A DNA stretch of 64,000 nt from Branchiostoma floridae (Eukaryota; Chordata; Leptocardii; Amphioxiformes; Branchiostomatidae): positions 9,568,649-9,632,648 of the forward strand of contig NC_049981.1 of the NCBI RefSeq assembly GCF_000003815.2. The letters are read 5' to 3'. Shown in pieces: positions 57,821 through 64,000 of the stretch (the stretch's first letter is position 1; each line of letters starts with the position of its first letter). The notes under the pieces were generated by a model. It was not told the DNA's origin. It did no database searches and saw nothing but the letters and a program-made list of their open reading frames with translations. Both the position numbers and the translations under genes were made by a program.

Positions 57821-59718
57821 CTCTCCCTTACCAGCTCTTCTGACTGTCTTCTCGGATGTTTTTATTTTGTTGGCAACATGTGGAAAATGTAAAAATTGTT
57901 TAACAAACCCATAGGAAGTGGTTTGATTGTTTCTTTCTTTTTGTTTTTTCAAAAGTGACTTTGTGTCCAAGGGGTTTCATGAAATTTCTTAGTTTTAATT
58001 CTCAGTTCAATGATGAAGATATTTGTTAAAGGAGTCTACAGGTGCATAGGAAACAAGAAACGCTATAATTGAAAAATCATTAGCATGTCAAGAGCATCAA
58101 AACAGGAAGTTACGCTGCAGTACCTTAGAAAGCTTCTAGGGGTCCCAGTTTCGAATTGTACCTTCCTCTTCTTGAGTAATACCATCCACTCACAAGCAAA
58201 CAGCACCGAAAATATAATTTTTTTCTTGCCTAACTATCGGTAACTAAGGGGGCATTTGGAAATGAAGAGGAAAAGGCTGGCATTTCAAACAATCCAGTAG
58301 ATTACATGAGACACTGAGCAACAAAAACAACTTCATTCCAAACGTTCCATCATCTAAGTGGAGATATAGACAACATAGACGTTGTAATCTTTCCTAAGTC
58401 CCAGTGTTTTGTCCAGAAATTCTAATTTACTGGTGTTGAATTCCGCAAAGAAAGGTAGCTAACAACAAACTTAATTCCACATTGATTGAGGAATCTTTTC
58501 ATTTTCAAACATGTTGTCTCAAATATCAATATACAAACTGCAATTATGTGTTTGTATCTACATGTCCCTATGGCACAAGTGGTAGTGCAACCCTACTTCT
58601 TGGCCATTTGGATCAAACTGCTGCACATAAAAGAACCCAACACACTTATCAAGGAGAAAAAACTTTGGCAAACTAAAAACACAGCAAATGCCTCCTTATT
58701 TGCTCCCACTACAAAATAAAGTTCCCTTCAAACTTGAATAAATTTACAGTATTTCACCTATTCAAAATGTCATAACAAAAGATAGGCGGCGGCTCCTTTA
58801 CATCCATTCATTATGAGAACAATTACTGGTCATTTTGCCTCGGGATATTGTCAGTAGATCCATATTATCTGTGGTTTGACTAATTGAGATGCCATCTTTT
58901 GGGCTTCCTCTTGGGCATCGGGTGTCATTTTTTAATAATTCATGGGTGCTTGTCTAATCATAATATCATTCTTTATTGTGGTTATGTTAGAACTTTGAAG
59001 CTTGATGTTTGTGTTTACAATTTGTTTGCCTTGATATGTTATCATATCAGTTTCAAATGATATTCATACCAAAATCATTTGACCTACTTACATATATGCC
59101 AAATTCTCCCCAAAATTGCTCCGATCATATCCAGTTGCTTGAGTGACTATCATTTGGTATACCTCATTACCTTGATATATAACCTTCATGGGCCTACTTC
59201 CATAATTTTACTTTTCAGTACATTTTTATATGCAAAATAAAAGCAAATACAAACGACATTTTTGAAGTGCTTAACGATCATTCCTAACTTCTTTTTGTAT
59301 TAATTTTCTGTCAGGTTTTCTGTGATTTTAGTGCTTGTATATCACATTGAATCATTTCTTCACAGCCTTGCGTAGCCATTGAGGATGGTCCGTCATCCGT
59401 GTAAGTGTGCGTAAGGGTCGCGCATTGACAGGCCATGATCTGGATGTAATGACTAATTATAGGTTGTGTTCGGGAGCAGTGTGGGAACCGCTGGGGGGAA
59501 TAAAGACTACAGATAAAAATTACCGCAGGACAGAAGACCAAAAAATCAGAAAACTGATAGAATCATTCCTGCGTTTTCTCTCAAAGTAAATCCGTTGCTA
59601 CAGTAACAATGAAATTAAACAATATAGAGATGAATTTGAATATTTGTTGATATGGTAGTCAAGTTGAAATATAGCATCTTGAAAGAAAACTACAATGCCA
59701 TACGCCAGAAAGCAGTTA

Positions 59719-59804
59719 CTCAAGCAACTGGATATGATTTGAGAAATAGTCAGATGACATTTCAGATAGCCATCCGGTGTCTTCTTCAGTGACAGTTGCT
59801 TGAG
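59719..59804. repeat. 86-bp inverted-end repeat
   Basis: CTCAAGCAACTG (59719-59730) is mirrored by CAGTTGCTTGAG (59793-59804). Related text (CCAGTTGCTTGAGTGACTAT ... ATATATAACCTTCATGGGCC) lies at about 59131-59196. Confidence 0.6.
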
Positions 59805-60949
59805 CTTTTTGGCATATCTTATTACCTGAATGTGTAACCTTCATCGACAGACAATGCCATAATTGCAATTTTGAAAGGTAGAAATGCTCTCCAACAAAAA
59901 GCCTTGAAACTAACAACATCCCAAATGTCTCAGTTAGCAAACGAATTCCTTGGTAATGAAATAATGACCGTCTTGGCCACAGTTTACTTTAAGAAAATTC
60001 AAATTCAATGCGACTGCCTTGCCAGTCTCAATAGTCTATTTGTTTAAATACATCTTCAGCTAATGGTGGGTCTAGTAGGGTGCCTTGAGGAATGTGAGGG
60101 TCTTTGCCTGTATGTCACCAATAGAGGGTGTCAAAGGGGTTAAGGAGTAGAGCTGAAAGATTCAGACAAGATGGGATTATTAGAGTACATGATGCTACAA
60201 ATAGTTTTAACCTCCACACTGTGGCCCGAATGTAATTAACTTATTAAGACATTTGTGATGCTAAAAGGCTGACTTCGTAGGACGGTCGAACAATTCACCC
60301 CATCCGTCCGAAAATCAGACCTTCATGATGTAAAATTGATTAAGTTGTATTTCCTAAACTTAACATGACAGATTTATTAATGAAAATTGCTAGCACGTGC
60401 TCTCAAACATTGAGTTTGACGAAAAAAATGTAAAGCTGGATACAGCCCTGGTCAAACGCCACATCTGTGGCACCAGCAGTGTAACGTCCCATTAGGAAAC
60501 CATTGAGGCTGTTGTTTTGGGTACTGTCTCCCTTTTAGCAGCCTGTCACCTTCCCTAGCTCCTCCAGGTTTACAAAAGTGTCGAGGTAGGTGGCCTGATA
60601 CCCGGGCTATCAGCTCCTGATGCCGGGCTATCAGCCTTGCTACCATTACCCTGGCTAAGCCCAGGCACTGAGTGATAAGGTCCCAATGGCTCCCCTTATC
60701 TAAAAGCCCATGGGCTAAATCTGTCCCTCAAAGGTTTTACTAACGCTGCCAACCCTGTTAGCAGTATGGTTTGATCCACAGACACAGTGGTGGTACTAAA
60801 TGTTGGACTAGTCTATGTGAGAAAAGGGGGAGTTTACAACCAGGCTGTTCTCAGCTGTTTTCCCATGGGAAAGAAAAGCGAAGTTCCATCCTAGCTTGAT
60901 TACAGGAAAAATTGGCAGATTCGGATGGAGATTTCTTACACCCATTTGC

Positions 60950-61015
60950 CGAGACATTATATGTTGTTCCCTAGTTAATACCGAGACATTATATGTTGTT
61001 CCCTTGTTAATACCG
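60950..61015 (+). repeat. 2 x 33-bp tandem duplication
   Basis: CCGAGACATTATATGTTGTT plus CCC(T/C).GTTAATA occurs twice head to tail with one or two differences. Confidence 0.85.
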
Positions 61016-61719
61016 TATTCAGAACAAAGCTGCCAGGAAGCCACAAATGGTCCCTTATCGGAATTTCTAAGCTTGCTATCTTAGCTCCTTCTAATTTGTA
61101 GTAGATAACGTTAAAAGCACATTGGCCATATATAGAGAAAGTCTATTACCAAGGCTTATCAAAATGTAGCAGTAGTTTTTACTGGGTGTCTATGAGAATA
61201 CTGTAAATGCCTTTAACTTCACAGTGATTTAATTTTGTGGCAAGGAGTGTTCGCCCTGGTTTTAAGTTTGCGATAATACCGTAGTCACAGTAATGGAAAT
61301 AACGTTTTGTTTTTTTTACATTCGCTGTGAACGGTCACCAGGAAAACCCACAAGCATAAAACCAACTCGAACATTTCAAGAATTGCAGTAGGTATTACTA
61401 TGACAACAGACTGGTTGGATCACTCAGTGGGCGCTGAGGCTGTTAGTTTACTAAAGTCGCAGTTTTGTCTGGTTGGCTGGTATGTGAGAGCAGCCTTAAT
61501 TGGTAGAGCAGGAAAGGGCAGAGAAAGGCTAGAAGGGCTGGCCTAACAGGAGGTGCCACTGACACATATAGGCTGTTTGGAGCATATCATGGGAAGGTTC
61601 GGTATGACGGGTCATCCAGCATAATATTAACAGCTGCTACTGCGGGCCTGCAAAGCGCCAAAGGGTGGTTGTGTACCAACTATACAGATAATGATACATA
61701 AGTTGTTCGTTCGTTGAGT

Positions 61720-61925
61720 TTTAGTTCCTAGTGGCGCATAGGGTGCCTAGCAAGTTTCTTTGCTGTGGTACTGGTAGGGCTTCCCCTTTAACATGCTCGA
61801 GGCACCTTCGAGGCACTTTTGGGATGCACTTTCCAGCATTAAACTGAGGTCTCTCAGCTACCAACTATATGGAACTAGGAGGTCAACTGTGAGGCTGCTA
61901 CCAGTTGAGCTACAGGGACATCCCC
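61720..61925 (-). repeat. SINE copy, reverse orientation
   Basis: Read on the reverse strand it opens GATGTCCCTGTAGCTCAACT, GGTAGCAGCCTCACAGTTGA. It continues to GGTGCCTCGAGCATGTTAAA. It is the best-preserved copy of the family at 55672. Confidence 0.65.
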
Positions 61926-62010
61926 AAAGGCTAAGGTGTACATACAGCACTATTTTTTCTTAATTCCCCCGTCCTTAAAAATGAACTATCCCAGACTAAC
62001 CACCCTGTAG

Positions 62011-62099
62011 GTCCACCCAGCTGACCGCAGGCCTGACATTGACCCTGAGGGGTCAGAGGGCCGACTGGACCCAGCTGGTGGCCCTGTACCTAATGACCG
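62011..62099 (+). CDS. Weak candidate internal exon, unknown gene
   Basis: The acceptor CACCCTGTAG and the donor G|GTAGCA bound 89 GC-rich bp in AT-rich surroundings. One open frame reads STQLTAGLTLTLRGQRADWT and then QLVALYLMT. Another open frame is proline/glycine-rich. I recognise neither family, and it does not look like an ephrin domain. The GC contrast and splice borders are the only support. Confidence 0.25.
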
Positions 62100-63379
62100 G
62101 TAGCATATCTGTATTTATTGATACTCAAGCAGGAATGTTCGCCACTGATGGGAAAGATATTGTATGTGACATCGCTCTCATTTAGCCAAGCTTTCAGTTT
62201 CAGAGAGGCCCACCCAAGGCCAGACCAATTTGTATCTTTGGTTCTAGTGCATTTTTAGGCAAAGACAAACCTATCTATTTTGTGATGGCTTCAGAAACCC
62301 AGCAGCTTGTTTTTGCACAGTGCACAAGCACTAGAAATACGTAATTGTTAATGAAAAAAATGCTGAAAAGAGGATTATGTCTTTGCCATGAATGAAGGTT
62401 TTGTTCTCAAGAATATTTTTTATTTTGGGGCTAAGTAAAATGTTACAAAATGGGGCTTTTAAACAAGGCTTTCATGTTTAAAACTCTCTTTCCCAGCCAT
62501 ATACCAACTGTTACCAGAGAGTTGAGTATTGGCAGGTCTACTTGAATGAATATGTGTGGCCCTATGCTCCCTCTATCCATCCTAATTGTTTATTAACTAT
62601 AGGTTACTGAGTCCACCACCTACAAGTAATATGCTACAATTACCCTGAAATAAGGCAGGGCGCAACCCACTTTCTTTCATGCCGGCGTTCAAAATTAGAG
62701 ATCGATATGGCAAAAGTAATGCTGCGTAACGTAAAATTAGCCCAATCCGTCAGTCCTCAAGTGGTTGGTTGATCGAGTGGCTTTCTGTGGCATAGGTGAA
62801 CGAGATTGGGCATTGTAATGCGCAGGGCGATGGGTAATAGGGAGTGTTGTGTTGTATGCGACGCTAGGCAATTGGAAGGAATGGACTAGCACTGAAGAGG
62901 GGACGTTAAGTAGGAACTGTCACGAACCAGGACACACATCATTACAAGTGGTATGGATTGCTACGTTAAGTAGACCTGTTGAAACATATGAGGCTGTTGG
63001 GAGGGGAAATGAAGCGAGGAGTTGCGCGCCATTGGTCGTTAGGACGGAACGTACCATGAAGTGTTGAAGGGGTGCCAAGTAGCTGTCCAGGCAGTTCTGG
63101 GTGGGAAAATCGCTTTGGCAGCCTGCCGTAATGCACAACTAAATGACATAAAGTAGATAAATCTCAGTTAGATAATGCTGCGCTAATTGTATTGGATCAA
63201 AGCCATGTGGCAAGACCTTTTCATTGCATCCGACTTTTCAATATTTTACACTCTCGCTTCACTCAAATTTAATTACTGTGGGCAAGACTTGAAAGCCTAT
63301 TTCTACTGGTCTAGTGTAAGATTATGGAATTTGCTGTGCCAAAATCGTTTTTATCACTGGAAGGCCTTAAACTAGTTAA
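62100..63379. other. Unassigned DNA
   Basis: No exon, element border or tandem repeat was recognised. Confidence 0.45.
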
Positions 63380-63780
63380 AGAATCGTTTCAAAGTGTTAT
63401 ACCGGCTATACAGATATGGACATAGAAGCTGGTCAGTGGCATGTTTCTCTGTAAGGCGGTTATACAGATACAGGTACAGAAGCCAATGTGTTACACCAAA
63501 AGGCAGTTTTATTTGTTATTCAGATACAGATGTAGAAGCTAGTGTGATACACTGAATTGCAGTTATATCAGCTATACAGATATAGATACAGATGCTGCTG
63601 TGTTACATTGAAAGGCAGTCGTACTGGCTGTACAGATACAGAAGCTGGTATATAGGTATATAGAAGCTGTTGTGTTGTACTAAAAGGCAGTAAGTTATAC
63701 TGGCTGTACAGATACAGATACTGGTGTGTCATATGTACATTGAAGGGTGGCTATACTGGCTATACAGATACAGGCGGACA
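63380..63780 (+). repeat. Degenerate ~60-bp tandem array
   Basis: About six or seven units of the type 'GTTACACTGAAAGGCAGT...TATACTGGCTATACAGATAC-AGATACAGAAGCTGGT', with indels. A lone unit of the same family lies at 6364-6485 in the aminopeptidase gene. Confidence 0.85.
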
Positions 63781-64000
63781 GCTGGCCATACTTGTGTAAG
63801 TGAACATTTTAATTTTAAGGCCATGGAAATCCCTACAGTGGGCAGTTCATTCATGCAAGCTTTCATCCCTCTCTAGCTTTTCTTTCAAAAATTGGAGTCA
63901 GCAATGCATCCGCTCCTTGGAACCCACATAACCCGAGAACTAGGAGGGCTTTTGATTCAGCAAAGTCAGCTGTTTCTGCTTGGTTGAGCGGAACTTGGTG

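Noticed and set aside
57518-57970. 150-codon reverse-strand frame
   Set aside because: Most of it is translation of a SINE copy. No homology recognised.

Overview
This is a stretch of animal (metazoan) nuclear DNA. Both complete genes are split by many introns with GT..AG borders. About 60-70% of the window is non-coding DNA, packed with short inverted-repeat elements, tRNA-like SINE copies, minisatellites and LINE relics. The repeat style and the gene families fit a cephalochordate (Branchiostoma, amphioxus) best. That assignment is inference and was not checked against a database.

Region 1 (about 1.4-22.4 kb, + strand) holds a nearly complete M1-family zinc aminopeptidase of the type II membrane class. 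Nineteen exons can be read with consistent splice phases. They give a transmembrane anchor, the GAMEN exopeptidase motif, the HEXXH-X18-E zinc site, the catalytic Tyr and the helical C-terminal domain. Glutamyl aminopeptidase (ENPEP) is the closest match by eye. Only the start codon, on an upstream exon, is missing. The introns are loaded with palindromic MITE-like elements. One has a clear 8-bp target duplication typical of hAT transposons.

Region 2 (about 22.4-33.8 kb) is intergenic. It contains a ~160-bp-period array, a ~125-bp tandem array, a ~690-bp tandem duplication, an antisense LINE reverse-transcriptase relic and large inverted repeats of about 1.2 kb and 0.9 kb.

Region 3 (about 33.8-40.5 kb, + strand) holds a complete nine-exon group II PLP-dependent decarboxylase of about 566 residues. 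The phosphate-binding SGGT, the DPHK lysine and the catalytic-loop Tyr are present. An extra in-frame exon carries eight copies of a 7-residue repeat (QSGPGQA). The enzyme is not a canonical AADC/HDC/GAD, because it reads DPHKGL where those read NPHKW, so its substrate is unknown.

Region 4 (40.7-64 kb) begins with a 100-N assembly gap set between 61-bp inverted arms. A GC-rich promoter-like stretch and a candidate first coding exon of an ephrin-like secreted or membrane ligand follow at 43.0-43.1 kb. About 20 kb of apparently intronic or intergenic repeat-rich DNA comes next, with one weak candidate exon at 62.0 kb and a degenerate ~60-bp tandem array at the right edge.

The three genes show no obvious functional link. 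They are neighbours on one strand of an ordinary intron-rich chromosome.
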